From contig NC_080542.1 of NCBI RefSeq assembly GCF_028640845.1, positions 17,700,783 to 17,764,782 on the forward strand: a stretch of 64,000 nt of DNA. The letters run 5' to 3'. The stretch is from Ahaetulla prasina (lineage: Eukaryota > Chordata > Lepidosauria > Squamata > Colubridae). Below, one piece after another: positions 42,616 through 53,941 of the stretch (the stretch's first letter is position 1; each line of letters begins with the position of its first letter). The notes beneath the pieces are model-generated. The model was not told where the DNA came from. It did not search any database and saw only the letters and a program-made list of their open reading frames with translations. The position numbers were made by a program, and so were the translations under genes.

Positions 42616-43232
42616 GTGTAGAAATTTAGCACCCAACCCTCTCCCAGAAGAATGAAATATTCTAGAAAATATTAAAAAGGCAGAATATTTCCCCTAAAAG
42701 AGAAATAAAAATCTTAAAGGAAACAGAAACTCAGCCCCAGCTCTCTGCCCCCAGCAGATATTTTGGTGCCACCTTATCTACAAGACAAAAAACTGGGCCA
42801 GCCTATCTACAAACCAAAAGACTTTAGCTCCAGGCTGATGGGATTAAGACATGACTCTTAGGACATAATAGGATTAGCCCTCTACCCATCTAGCAACAAA
42901 CTCACCACATGGTACTTGGGGATATTACATCATCCCAAGGTTCAACCAACCTTAATTCAGACAAGCAAGACTCTACATGGGAGTCTGCAACCAATAGGAT
43001 ATGTGTCCTTGCCACAGGAACAGGAAGCTCAAGCTCAAAGCCGAAGAGAGGGTATAAGTAACACTCTTCATTCCATGTGGTCAGCTACCCCAGACTTCAA
43101 ACTCATGTGGTCCTGTTCACCGTTAAACCATCCCTCCAAGCAGCCTCCATGTTTCAAGTGTCTTTCTCCCCACTTGGAACTGAACCCGAAGGACATTTCT
43201 TCCAACAGAGGGGGAATGGGGAAAACATAGCT
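42616..43232 (+). mobile_element. LTR-like repeat
   Basis: This is the plus-strand relative of 37,919-38,530. It interrupts block X. It contains 'gaggga/gggtataagtaacac', a TATA-like motif near 43,050, consistent with a solo LTR, but exact ends are uncertain. Confidence 0.5.
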
Positions 43233-43234
43233 TG

Positions 43235-43390
43235 GCTGCTTTCCTTCCAACTCTCATGTTCAATCAAGAATACTTGGACACTCTCCTTTTCATCTGGTAA
43301 TAGAAGTATCCATGAGATGGTGTCAACAAAGATAAAATGATGGCTGCAAGGATGAGATCAAAGTCTCTTTCTATGTGCAACACAGAGATG
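43235..43390 (+). repeat. Block X, second copy
   Basis: 'ccttccaactctcatgttcaatcaagaatacttgg' and 'gtctcttt' sequence align with 30,560-30,720. It is a conserved part of the relic lectin units with no clear coding reading. Confidence 0.5.
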
Positions 43391-43393
43391 AGT

Positions 43394-43650
43394 TGCAGCA
43401 GGTTCTGATCAGTTCTGGACAACTGGTAGGAGAAATTTTGAATAGTTCAGAGAACCAGTATAAAAATTCTGACTGGCCCCGCCCCCATCTATTCTCTGCC
43501 TCCCAAGTCCCAGCTGATCGGGAGGAAATGGGGATTTTGCAGTAACCTTCCCCTGGATTGGGGAGGGAATGGAGATTTTACAATAATCTTCCCTGCTACA
43601 CCCACCAAGCAGAAGCAATAGTAAAAAAATTTGAAACCCACCACTGGTGC
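43394..43650 (-). mobile_element. hAT-type MITE, inverted
   Basis: 'ttctgatcagttctggacaactggtag' to 'tttgaaacccaccactg' is the family of 22,053-22,353 in reverse, with the 'tctattctctgcctcccaagtcccagctgatcggg' core. Target duplications are not clear. Confidence 0.75.
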
Positions 43651-43912
43651 AACATGTGTGTGATACTTGTAAAAAGAGAGCAAGGCTTTGACTGCACAAT
43701 TATGTGTGTGAAAAATGTAAAATTATGTGTGATATGTGATATGTGTGATACATATTAAGAAAAAGAGCAAGACTTTGTTGGCACAATTATTATTATTATT
43801 TTTTTGAATGCTCCTGTCCAGCAATGGGAAATTCTAGATAACTGAGCTGGAGATAAAACTATTTATAAACTCCTAGCCCTTCTCTGAAAGAGATGGTGGT
43901 TAAAAAAATGGA

Positions 43913-44345
43913 AAATAGAATAGAATAGAATAGAATAGAATAGAATTTTATTGGCCAAGTGTGATTGGACACACAAGGAATTTGTCTTGGTGCATATGCT
44001 CTCAGTGTACATAAAAGAAAAGATACGTTCATCAAGGTACAACATTTACAACACGATGATCAATATATCAAAATAAATCATAAGGATTGCCAGCAACAAG
44101 TTATAGTCATACAGTCATAAGTGGAAAGAGATTGGTGATGGGAACTATGAAACAATTAATAGTAGTGCAGATTCAGTAAATAGTCTGACAGTGTTGAGGG
44201 AATTATTTGTTTAGCAGAGTGATGGCCTTCGGGAAAAAACTGTTCTTGTGTCTAGTTGTTCTAGTGTGCAGTGCTCTATAGCGTCGTTTTGAGGGTAGGA
44301 GTTGAAACAGTTTATGTCCAGGATGCGAGGGATCTGCAAATATTT
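43913..44345 (-). mobile_element. Rex1-like LINE 3' end, minus strand
   Basis: AATAG tail at 43,914-43,945, then the 3' region and the coding end with 'acagttcttgtgtctagttg' reading NSFF...; matches 57,338-57,735 and the reverse of 51,150-51,590. Confidence 0.85.
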
Positions 44346-44859
44346 TCACTTATATTTCACACAAATATAAATAAGTAAACAAATAAACAATCTCATTAAT
44401 AAATTATCCAAGCTTCCATTACCATATATGCATTTTACTTTCATTGGTAAATTTTTAAGGAATAAATCTTGGAATAAAATTTTGTTGAGTATGACTTGTG
44501 AATTAGCCACATCATGTACAAAATACTAATCTCTCTTTACTTATGATTTCAGTGAGGAGATGCTGGAAAACATTAACAAGAATGGAGAGAACCTAAAAGG
44601 TGGATGGGAAAGAAAATAATACCCAAGAAGCCATAAATAAAATTCAAAATTATCTCAATGATATTTGTTGAATGTAATAGATTGTACTTTAATAGAGAAC
44701 TTGTGAAGTTTTTCCCTTAGGAAACCAAATGCGCAACTATTTTCATTTTGAAAACAACATTATTGAAAAAGTCTTGATGTAGCTGATTGAAAAGAGAAAA
44801 TAATCAGTAATCAGTTTTAGGTTTTATCAACAGAATCATCATTTATTTCTATTGATATT

Positions 44860-45066
44860 GATTGTTTCCTGATTGCTTATTTGTACCCTATGACTATCAT
44901 TAAGTGTTGTACCTTAGAATTCTTGATGAACGTTTCTTTTATGTACACTGAGAGTATATGCACAAATTCCTTGTGTGTCCAATCACACTTGGCCAATAAA
45001 AAATTCTATTCTATTCTATTCTATTCTATTCTATTCTATTCTATTCTATTCTATTCTATTCTATTC
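44860..45066 (+). mobile_element. Rex1-like LINE 3' tail, plus strand
   Basis: 'gtgtgtccaatcacacttggccaataaaaaa' followed by twelve TTCTA repeats. No coding part is left. Confidence 0.85.
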
Positions 45067-45470
45067 TTTGCAAATAATGACAAATTTTTATTCCTTTTCA
45101 TTCCATTTTGATCCAATCGTATATTGACTACTGGGTTCCAGTTCTAAGCACCACATTTTAAGAAGGATTTAGACAGACTGGAATCCATTCAGGAAAGTAT
45201 AATTAGGTTCATCAACCCTCTGTGAAATCTTTCCTACTGTGTTTGGGTGAGAGATACCAACTGGATAGAGACATATATAACTTTGCCTTTCTATGCATTT
45301 TTGAAGTTCTTCAAAAGGTCTTCACCCATTCTTTTAATTCTAGTCAACTGCCTGATTTTGATCCATGAATGAGTCAAGCGTTTCTTTGGAAATCAGTATT
45401 CTGCTTTAAGGTGTGAACGTTTCTTGAAAATGTACACCCTCTATGCCTATATACTTACTATGATAGCGAA

Positions 45471-45965
45471 TATAGATAATTGCGTAGTTTGAAAATAATA
45501 GTGAATACAAAAGTAAAGTATCTCTCCTCTCTTTATTATTAAAGGGGAAAAAAACTTTTCTCAGGTTGGAAAAAAAGGGGGATATGAATTGTGTACTCCA
45601 AGATGCCATAGGAAATTTACAGGGTGCCATGGAATGTCTAAAATATTTAAAATTGCCAAGGGAAAAGGTGTGATCCTTAACATCTTGTACTGCATAGACA
45701 ACTCAGAGCATAACAGTTTTGATCTAAATCAAAGTTCCCAAACTTTTCTGGATTTGCGGACATGGGAGATGGGATGGGCAGACAGGATAGTTCGCATAAG
45801 CAGCTGGCAAGCCCATATGCTGGTCCATTTGTGCAAGCAGCGTGCATGTGTGCCTGCTACTCATGGAAATGGAATGCACAGACATAAACTTGTCCACTGC
45901 TTGTGCAAGTGAGGATGTGTGTGTGCATGCACGCACTCACCGGCTGTTTCCATGGTCCAGTTGCA
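45471..45965. other. Unassigned spacer, no gene
   Basis: A short repeat with 'agttcccaaacttttctggatttgcgga' and CpG/CA-rich sequence 'gcatgcacgcactcaccgg' is seen from 45,725. No exon was recognised. Confidence 0.4.
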
Positions 45966-45967
45966 AA

Positions 45968-47020
45968 ACCCTCATTAACAGATTAACAAAGTTGGAAGGG
46001 ACCTTTTAGGTCATCTAGTCCAACCCCCAGCTCAGGCAGGAGACCCTACACCATTTCTGACAAATGGCAGTCCAATCTTTTCTTGAAAGTCTCAGGTGAT
46101 GAACCCTATTGTACCCTATTACTATCATTAAATGTTATACCTTATGATTCTTGATGAAGGTATCTTTTCTTTAATGTACATTGAGAGCATATGCACCAAG
46201 AAAAATTCCTTGTTTGTCCAATCACACTTGGCCAATAAATTCTATTCTATTCTATTCTATTCTATTCTATTCTATTCTATTCTATTCTATTCTATTCTAT
46301 TCTATTCTATTCTATTCTAAACAGAGTTGGAAAGGACCTTGGAGCTCATCTAGTCCAACCCCCCGCTCAAGCAGCAGACCCTACACCATTTCTGACAAAT
46401 AGAAATCCAATCTCTTCTTGAAAGTCTGAAGTGATGAAGCTCCTGCAACTTTCAAAGGCAAGCTGTTCCATTGCTTGATTGTTCTCACTGTCAGAAAATT
46501 CTTCCTCATTTCTAGGTTGAATCTCTCCTTGGTCAGTTTCCATCCATTATTCCTTGTCTGGCCTTCAGGTACTTTGGAAAATAGCTTAACTCCCTCCTCT
46601 CTATGGCAGCCCCTCAAATATTGGAACACTGCTATCATGTCTCCCCTGGTCTCTTCACTAAACTAGCCATGCTAGTTCCTGTAACCATTCTTCATATGCT
46701 TAGTCTCCAGTCCCCTAATCATCCTGGTTGTTCTCCTCTGCTCTTTTTCTAGAATCTCAACAGCTTTTTTTATAGTGTGGTGATCAAAACTGGACGCAAT
46801 CCTCTAAGTGTGGTCTTACTAAGGCTTTATAGAGTGGTATTAGCACTTCACTTGATCTTGATTGTATCCCTCTGTTAATGCAATTTAGAATTGCATTGGC
46901 TTTTTTTGGCTGTCACTGCACACTGCTACCTTATGTTTAGCTGGTTGTCCACTAAAACTCCAAGATCCCTCTCACAGTTACTGCTATTAAGCCAGGGTCC
47001 ACTGGTTAGGTACCCCTGAT
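45968..47020 (-). mobile_element. Two CR1 3' ends split by a Rex1-like tail
   Basis: CR1 3' regions start at about 45,980 and 46,325 ('ggaaaggaccttggagctcatctagtccaacc'), both minus. Frame 46,381-46,638 carries 'RTIKQWNSLPLKVAGASSLQ'. A plus-strand Rex1-like tail with (TTCTA)n lies at about 46,105-46,318. Confidence 0.85.
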
Positions 47021-47884
47021 CTAAATTATGGAGATACCAAGGGCACCATGAACTGAGAAATCTGGGGGAATCTTTCTGCTATAGTTTTAAGAATCAGATT
47101 GATTTTAATAAGGGGAACCTAAAAAAAACAAACAATATTTGCACTTAAATAGGCTTCTGTTACAGAATCAGTCAACATAAATCAATGCAATAAGAATAAT
47201 TCAGTGTGAGAACCTATAACAAGTGCAAGGAGAGCTATGCATCCCCTTATTCCATTCTAAGGAATGTTATGCAAAGTTCGGAAAAGGCCTAAGAAATTTT
47301 ATGAGAAAGAAATTAAGGTATGTAATAAGAAAAAGAAAAGGAAGTATAATTAAATCTGATTTATGTCAACTTACAACCAATCTTTAAGGCCTGGGATAGC
47401 AGGGATGACAAAATGATAAAATGTGTATTCTGAAATCGCTGCATGTGTTCTGTCCTTTTATTCTTGGGTTGCATGTTTTAGGTGATGGGCCCTGAAAATA
47501 AGGCATAAAGAACAGGGAAATCTGCAAGAAGAGCTGGCAAAGACTCAGTCCTGGGCCCGGCTGAATAGCCAGTTCTTCTTGATAACTGGCTCACGTTTAT
47601 GACAGTTGTAATGTCCCAGAGTCATGTGATCCCTTTTGTGACCTTCTGACGAGCAAAGTCAACGGGGAAACCAGATTCACTTAACAACCATGCTACTAAT
47701 TTAAGGACTGCAATGATTCACTTAACAAATGTGAGGAGAAAACTGGCAAAAATATTTAAAGATCAGCTAAATATTAGAAATGTCACCAGTTACCAGGATC
47801 TTATTATCATATGTCAATCAAATTACTTTTTAAACTAAAATCCTATGAAATTTCTGGACTCCTACATAAATGACTAGCTGCCTT
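47021..47884. other. Unassigned spacer, no gene
   Basis: This is AT-rich sequence with no recognised exon. The stretch 'cacttaacaaccatgctactaatttaaggactgcaatgattcacttaacaaa' resembles 55,400-55,500, so a short repeat is shared. Confidence 0.4.
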
Positions 47885-48998
47885 CCTGTCAAATAGGCAA
47901 CAAGTGGTCAAAATAGGAAGCACTCTATCAAATCCTGTACTTGTTAATAGTGGTGTTCCCCAAGGCAGTGTTTTAGGTTCAACACTCTACATACTTTACA
48001 TAAATGACATTTCCGATCATATTAAAAGCAACTGTGTTCTCTTCGCTCACGATGTTAAACTATTCAACAATACAGACAATGCAACTACCCTTCAAAAAAA
48101 CCTTGACTATGTGGCAGATTGGTCTAACAAGTGGCAACTTCAAATTTCAACAAACAAATGCTCTGTCTTGCACATTGGCAAAAATAAATAAATATCAAAA
48201 CATAAAATACAAATTAGATGGACATGACCTTATAAATGACCCTCATTCTGTCAAGGACCTTGGAGTACTTATTTCTAAAGATCTAAGTGCCAGAGCCACT
48301 GTAACAACATTGCCAAAAATGCACTAAGAGTTGTTAACCTAATCTTGCATAGCTTCTTCTCTGGTAATATTGTACTACTAACTAGAGCATACAAAACATT
48401 TGCTAGACCAATCTTTGAATACAGCTCATCTGTCTGGAACCCACACTGCAAATCGGACATAAATACAATTGAGAGAGACCAGAGATATTTCACAAGAAGA
48501 GTCCTCCACTCCTCTGCTCGCATAAAATACCTTATGCCACCAGACTCCAAATTTTGGGCTTAGACAATTTAGAACTATGCAGACTTCAATCTGACCTAAG
48601 CATAGTACATAAAATTATCTACCACAATGTCCTACCTGTCAATGACTACTTTAGCTTCAACAACAACAATACACAAGCAAATAATAGATACAAACTCAAG
48701 GTAAACCGCTCCAAACTTGATTGCAAAAAATATGACTTCAGTAACAGAGTGGTCAATGCCTGGAGTGCACTACCTGACTCTGTAGTTTCATCCCCAAATC
48801 CCCAAAACTTTAAGCTTAAACTGTCTACTGTTGACCTCACCCCATTCCTAAGAGGTCTGTAAGGGGCGTGCATAAGTGCACCTGTGTGCCTACCGTCCTC
48901 GTCCTAATATTCTTTTTTACTTACTCTTTTCATGTATCCAAATTATGTTTATATTTTTACCTATTATCTTATATGTGATTGACAAAATAAATAAATAA
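47885..48998 (+). mobile_element. Non-LTR LINE, reverse transcriptase C-terminal half
   Basis: Frame 47,904-48,191 has 'VNSGVPQGSVLGSTLYILYI' and a damaged active site reading 'FAHDVKLF' where YADD is usual. Frame 48,345-48,563 has 'FARPIFEYSSSVWNPHCKSD', and 48,554-48,862 the family end 'RVVNAWSALPDSVV'. Frame changes and the altered active site make it dead. It ends in an (AAAT)n tail. Confidence 0.85.
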
Positions 48999-49004
48999 AT
49001 AAAA

Positions 49005-49540
49005 TAAAATATGTGGTGGACATGCCTAGAAGCTAAAAATTATTCGAATAAAATAAAGGTATGGTTAGAAGAAATGACCCAACAATGCATTGATTTAAAA
49101 CCAGAGCTGTTCTTATTGGGTATTCTCCCAGAGAAAACCAGTAAAGAAAATATTTATTTGATTATACATGTAATAATAGCAGCACGAATTGTTTTTGCAC
49201 AAAACTGGAAAACAGAGAAAATACCACTGGAAGGAGTAGTTACTAAAAAATTTTTAAATTGTGCAGAAATGAATAGGTTAACTTTGATGATGAAAGAAAA
49301 AGAGGATTCAGAATATTTTAAGATATGGGATCAATTTTATCACTGGTTAGAAAAAAGATACAGATAAGCAATTGATAGTCACATAAGAAAATGATATGAT
49401 TAGAATATTGTACTTGTGAAAAAAATGTAATGGATAAAATTGAAAGGAAGAAAGAAGAAACAACAAAAAGACGGAACCATGAAGAAAACACCAAGATGTC
49501 ACATGGAAGGAATAACTGATTTATTAAATGTTTCTTTATT
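49005..49540 (+). mobile_element. L1 ORF2 C-terminal end
   Basis: Frame 49,011-49,367 encodes the cysteine-containing tail of L1 ORF2, with 'MWWTCLEAKNYSNKIKVWLE' and 'IIAARIVFAQNWKTEKIP'. AT-rich 3' sequence follows. Confidence 0.8.
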
Positions 49541-49558
49541 TATTATATATATATATAA

Positions 49559-49574
49559 TGTGAAAACCTCAGAA

Positions 49575-49662
<88 letters not shown>

Positions 49663-50345
49663 TCTTTGGTTGTACGGGTTTTCTCCGTGTAAAATTGGAA
49701 GTGTCTTGGCGACGTTTGACGAAGTCTCATTAAATCATCTTCAGGCTTCAGCTTCGTGCTTCTGGGCGCAATGTGTGATCGCAGCTGTTTCTTCCTTTTA
49801 ACTGCTAGTGGGGGTTTGAACTGATTGGGTGGGAGCTTGGCTGTGCTCTGATTGGATGGGGATTTTTCTGTGCTCTGTTTGGCTGGGGGTGTGTCCTGTG
49901 TTGGTGGGGGCTTGGTTGTGCTCAGTCTAGTCTGTGCTGCAGGGGGATTTGAGCTGGTGAGCTGCATAGCTGTTGTTTGGCTTTGTGGTTGTGCTACATC
50001 TTCATAGTGGGTGTCAGTCTGCTGCATGAATGGATTGGAGGGGTTTGAAATGGCTAATGTTGCAGCTGCGGTCTGGCTTCTGGTCCTTGGTCGTGCTTCA
50101 TGATCAGTGTGGGTTTGGGTCTGCTTTCTGGGTGGATGTGCGGTGGTGACATCCTGTGTGGACCTTGTGAGTGTGGGTCTGGTGTCATTCCTCGTGTTAG
50201 GGACTCGTTTGTCAATAAGGGCGGGTTTCCAAATGGCTGGTAGGCGGGAGGTGTCATCTCGTTTGTTCATGCTGTGTGGGCGTTTTTCTATCTCAATGGC
50301 TTCTCTGATTATTCTGTTGTTATTCTGTTGTTATTCTGTTTGATG
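49559..50345 (-). mobile_element. Penelope-like element, minus arm of copy P1
   Basis: Minus frame 49,569-50,270 starts 'MNKRDDTSRLPAIWKPALID', the region just after the GIY-YIG nuclease of the family (see 54,122-55,112). It runs into the 3' end with the hammerhead-like core (damaged here) and a long (TA)n tract at 49,580-49,657. It joins a plus-strand arm head to head at about 50,345. Confidence 0.82.
49580..49657. repeat. (TA)n tract at a Penelope-like end
   Basis: A perfect TA dinucleotide run abuts the element end. Open frames through it are artefacts. Other runs abut Penelope-like ends at 52,790-52,812, 53,846-53,938 and 54,096-54,121. Confidence 0.95.
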
Positions 50346-50712
50346 TACCACAAAGCCAAACAGATGTAGTACGACCACAAAGCCAAACAACAGCTATGCA
50401 GCTCACCAGCTCAAATCCCCCTGCAGCACAGACTAGACTGAGCACAACCAAGCCCCCACCAACACAGGACACACCCCCAGCCAATCAGAGCACAGAAAAC
50501 CCCCCATCCAATCAGAGCACAGCCAAGCTCCCACCCAATCAGTTCAAACCCCCACAAGCAGTTAAAAGGAAGAAACAGCTGCGATCACACATTGCTCCCA
50601 GAAGCACGAAGCTGAAGCCTGAAGATGACGAATGAGACTTCATCGAAACGTCGCCAAGACATTTCCAATTTTACACGGGAGAAAACCCGAACAACCAAAG
50701 ACCTATATATAT
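50346..50712 (+). mobile_element. Penelope-like element, plus arm of copy P1
   Basis: 'aacaacagctatgcagctcaccagctcaaatccccctgcagcac' through 'gggagaaaacccgaacaaccaaagacctata' is the reverse of the minus arm at 49,670-49,995. The junction contains two 'gatgta(g)...accacaaagccaaac' repeats. Confidence 0.8.
50602..50668 (+). ncRNA. Hammerhead-like core, degenerate
   Basis: CTGAAGA at 50,619-50,625, stem II GACGAA with partner TTCATC (one CpG-type change), and GAAA at 50,645-50,648, followed by CGTC and a partner GACA after loop GCCAA. The A-U pair next to the predicted cut site can form here. The stem I pairing is weak. Confidence 0.4.
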
Positions 50713-51590
50713 ATACTAGCCTTGTGGTGCAACCAAAACAATCTGGAACTGAACACACTCAAAACCGTAGAAATGGTGGTAGACTTTAGGAAAAACCCTT
50801 CCATACTTCCACCTCTCACAATACTTGACAACACAGTATCAACAGTAGAAACCTTCAAATTTCTGGGTTCTATCATATCGCAAGATCTCAAATGGACAGC
50901 TAACATCAAAAACATCATTAAAAAAGGACAACAAAGAAAGTTCTTTCTGCGCCAACTCAGTAAGCTCAAACTGCCCAAGGAGCTGCTGATCCAATTCTAC
51001 AGAGGAATTATTGAGTCTGTCATTTGCACCTCTATAACTGTCTGGTTCGGTTCTGCAACCCAACAAGAAAAACACAGACTTCAGAGGATAATTAGAACTG
51101 CAGAAAAAATAATTGCTACCAACTTGCCTTCCATTGAGGACCTGTATACTGCACGAATCAAGAAGAGGGCCGTGAAAATATTTGCAGATCCCTCGCATCC
51201 TGGACATAAACTGTTTCAACTCCTACCCTCAAAACGACGCTATAGAGCACTGCACACCAGAACAACTAGACACAAGAACAGTTTTTTCCCGAAGGTCATC
51301 ACTCTGCTAAACAAATAATTCCCTCAACACTGTCAGACTATTTACTGAATCTGCACTACTATTAATCGTTTCATAGTTCCCATCACCAATCTCTTTCCAC
51401 TTATGACTGTATGACTATAACTTGTTGCTGGCAATCCTTATGATTTATATTGATATATTGATCATCAATTGTGTTGTAAATGTTGTACCTTGATGAAAGT
51501 ATCTTTTCTTTTATGTACACTGAGAGCATATGCACCAAGACAAATTCCTTGTGTGTCCAATCACACTTGGCCAATAAAATTCTATTCTAT
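50713..51590 (+). mobile_element. Rex1-like LINE, longest copy
   Basis: From about 50,720 to 51,318 the frame encodes the reverse transcriptase thumb and C-terminus: 'LNTLKTVEMVVDFRKNPS', 'FYRGIIESVICTSITVWFG', 'LQRIIRTAEKII' and 'TTRHKNSFFPKVITLLNK', as in Rex1/Babar elements. The catalytic YADD region is missing (5'-truncated). The 3' region ends 'ccaataaaattctattctat' at 51,590. Confidence 0.88.
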
Positions 51591-52175
51591 AAAGAAAGTG
51601 TAGATGAATGTAGATGAAATGTGGAAGCTTTTTTTCTCTGTTCATTTTGTTCGGTCTTTCTGCAACTCTTTGTCTTTTCTTCCTTCTTTTTTCTTTGCTT
51701 CTTTTGGTCTTCATTAGCTTGCGTTAGCTTTTATGTTCCTTGTAAACTTTAATAAAACTTACAAAACAAAAACAAAAAAGGAAGTTTAGCATGTTTTTCT
51801 CAGGGCAAATAAATCTGAGGGAAGGACTGGTGTTTCTGCAAAAAGTTATCTTTCTCAACTGTGTTAATATTTGTCATAACATAGACTAGAACATTTGACA
51901 TAATATAGGCTAGAAACCATGACGCTTAACACCAATAGAATAAAGAAATCAAGTAAATATGATAAATGATCAATAAAGCATGATGTTTGCTTCCCACCAG
52001 GGTGTAGAATCAATGGGTTGATTTTTGATAATTCCTTTCTTTACCTAAGGAAATATTAACCAATTTTCTTTGGAATTAAACTTTACTTGATTTCCTATCA
52101 GTTACAAGGAAAAGAAGAGGGTGGACAAGGAAGAAATTTATCCATCTTGATGTCATGCCAGACGTATCTAGAGAC

Positions 52176-52258
52176 TATTTAATGGTTGCTCAGAAAGTGA
52201 GAATCCATCAGTCCAACTGTCCACCAACTCAACCTTCGCAGTTGAAGAACATTCCAAG
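52176..52258 (+). promoter_or_regulatory. Copy B promoter and leader exon
   Basis: TATTTAA at 52,176-52,182 and leader exon ending AAG at 52,258 before GTGAGA are the same as in gene C. No disabling change is visible, so this promoter could fire. Nothing is known here of its activity. Confidence 0.55.
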
Positions 52259-52535
52259 GTGAGAGGCTGAAAGCATTCTTGGTAAGTGTTGGTTAGATAC
52301 TCTGCTATCTGTATAGTGATCCAGCTTTGCAATAAGGAGATGGCTTTTGGAAGTAGCAATAGAGCTTTTCATGAGTTGCACGTTAGAAACCATAACAGAA
52401 AAGATCAAAATTAAATTATGGAAATTGAAAATTTTCTTTCTTTCTCATATGCATATGAGAAATGCATATCTCAAATGCATATGAATGCATTTCTGTTAAT
52501 TCTTCTGTAACATCTACTTCTCTTTTCTCCTAAAG

Positions 52536-52614
52536 GGCAACCAGAAGATGGGACTTGCCATGTTCATTGCCCTCTGTTGCCTTGGAATCTTGATCATCAA
52601 TCCTTTTTCGGGAG
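52536..52614 (+). pseudogene. Copy B signal-peptide exon, orphan
   Basis: Acceptor 'ttttctcctaaag', ATG at 52,548 and 22 codons beginning MGLAMFIALCCLG, then donor GTGAGC at 52,615. It differs from gene C by a synonymous change in codon 3 and serine for leucine at codon 21. Exons 2-5 do not follow: the intron runs into Penelope-like elements within 200 bases. It could act as an alternative first exon of gene C, 7.7 kb downstream, but this is untested. Confidence 0.75.
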
Positions 52615-52809
52615 GTGAGCCCCCCCCCCCAAATTTAATCGTGATAAGGGAAATATAACAATTAAACAACTTGGATAAATAAGCTCTACCTTCAGACATT
52701 TTTATGGTCCTATACAGGTTAGGTGGGATTTTTATGCTGCTCCCAGCCTTCTGAAACTGTACTGCTGAGATGCACTAATAAAATGAACATATATATATAT
52801 ATATATATA

Positions 52810-53478
52810 TATGTCTTTGGTTGTTCGGGTTTTCTCCGTGTAAAATTGGAAGTGTCTTTGCGGCGTTTGTCTCATTCGTCATCTTCAGGCTTCAGCTTCG
52901 TGCTTCTGGGCGCAATGTGTGATCGCAGCTGTTTCTTCCTTTTAACTGCTAGTGGGGTTTGAACTGATTGGGTGGGAGCTTGGCTGTGCTCTGATTGGAT
53001 GGGGTTTTCTGTGCTCTGATTGGCTGGGGTGTGTCCTGTGTTGGTGGGGGCTTGGTTGTGCTCAGTCTAGTCTGTGCTGCAGGGGGATTTGAGCTGGTGA
53101 GCTGCATAGCTGTTGTTTGGCTTTGTGGTTGTGCTACATCTTCATAGTGGGTGTCAGTCTGCTGCATGAATGGATTGGAGGGGTTTGAAATGGCTAATGT
53201 TGCAGCTGCGGTCTGGCTTCTGGTCCTTGGTCGTGCTTCATGATCAGTGTGGGTTTGGGTCTGCTTTCTGGGTGGATGTGCGGTGGTGACATCCTGTGTG
53301 GACCTTGTGAGTGTGGGTCTGGTGTCATTCCTCGTGTTAGGGACTCGTTTGTCAATAAGGGCGGGTTTCCAAATGGCTGGTAGGCGGGAGTCATCTCGTT
53401 TGTTCATGCTGTGTGGGCGTTTTTCTATCTCAATGGCTTCTCTGATTATTCTGTTGTTATTCTGTTGTTATTCTGTTT
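52810..53478 (-). mobile_element. Penelope-like element, minus arm of copy P2
   Basis: This matches the minus arm of P1 closely, with frame 52,949-53,407 starting 'MNKRDDSRLPAIWKPALIDK'. It adjoins (TA)n at 52,790-52,812, and the head-to-head junction at 53,478 is the same as in P1. Confidence 0.82.
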
Positions 53479-53842
53479 GATGTAGCACGACCACAAAGCC
53501 AAACAGATGTAGCACGACCACAAAGCCAAACAACAGCTATGCAGCTCACCAGCTCAAATCCCCCTGCAGCACAGACTAGACTGAGCACAACCAAGCCCCC
53601 ACCAACACAGGACACACCCCCAGCCATTCAGAGCACAGAAAACCCCCCATCCAATCAGAGCACAGCCAAGCTCCCACCCAATCAGTTCAAACCCCCACAA
53701 GCAGTTAAAAGGAAGAAACAGCTGCGATCACACATTGCTCCCAGAAGCACGAAGCTGAAGCCTGAAGATGACGAATGAGACTTCGTCGAAACATCGCCAA
53801 GACATTTCCAATTTTACATGGGAGAAAACCCGAACAACTAAA

Positions 53843-53848
<6 letters not shown>
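53479..53848 (+). mobile_element. Penelope-like element, plus arm of copy P2
   Basis: This matches 50,346-50,712 and ends in the (TA)n tract at 53,846-53,938. Confidence 0.82.
53745..53811 (+). ncRNA. Hammerhead-like core
   Basis: CTGAAGA at 53,762-53,768, stem II GACGAA (53,770-53,775) and TTCGTC (53,782-53,787) pair perfectly around TGAGAC, and GAAA is at 53,788-53,791. Stem III is short, and 'gacattt' gives the A-U pair and a U at the predicted cut position. Penelope-like elements of other animals are known to carry hammerhead motifs. Confidence 0.45.

Positions 53849-53938
<90 letters not shown>
53846..53938. repeat. (TA)n tract with TACA interruption
   Basis: Dinucleotide repeat between two Penelope-like ends. 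It creates spurious open frames on both strands. Confidence 0.95.

Positions 53939-53941
<3 letters not shown>

Larger units (their letters stand above)
43790..45470 (+). repeat. Array unit U4, interrupted
   Basis: U landmarks run from 'ttctagataactgagctggagataaaac' (43,832) through 'gatttcagtgaggagatg' (44,547) to 'gtacaccctctatgcctatatacttac' (45,430). Two Rex1-like ends (43,913-44,345 minus and 44,860-45,066 plus) interrupt it. Confidence 0.65.
51589..52792 (+). repeat. Segmental duplicate B (of 58,241-59,448)
   Basis: The two 1.2-kb segments differ by only about seven substitutions and small length changes seen by eye. Examples are 'agaacatttg' against 'agaacgtttg', 'tatctaga' against 'tatctgga', and homopolymer lengths. 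The right boundary is exactly where a (TA)n tract and Penelope-like element begin. Confidence 0.93.

Noticed and set aside
49569..49661. Long IYIYIY reading frames through TA repeats
   Set aside because: They are translations of a dinucleotide microsatellite on either strand and carry no protein signal.
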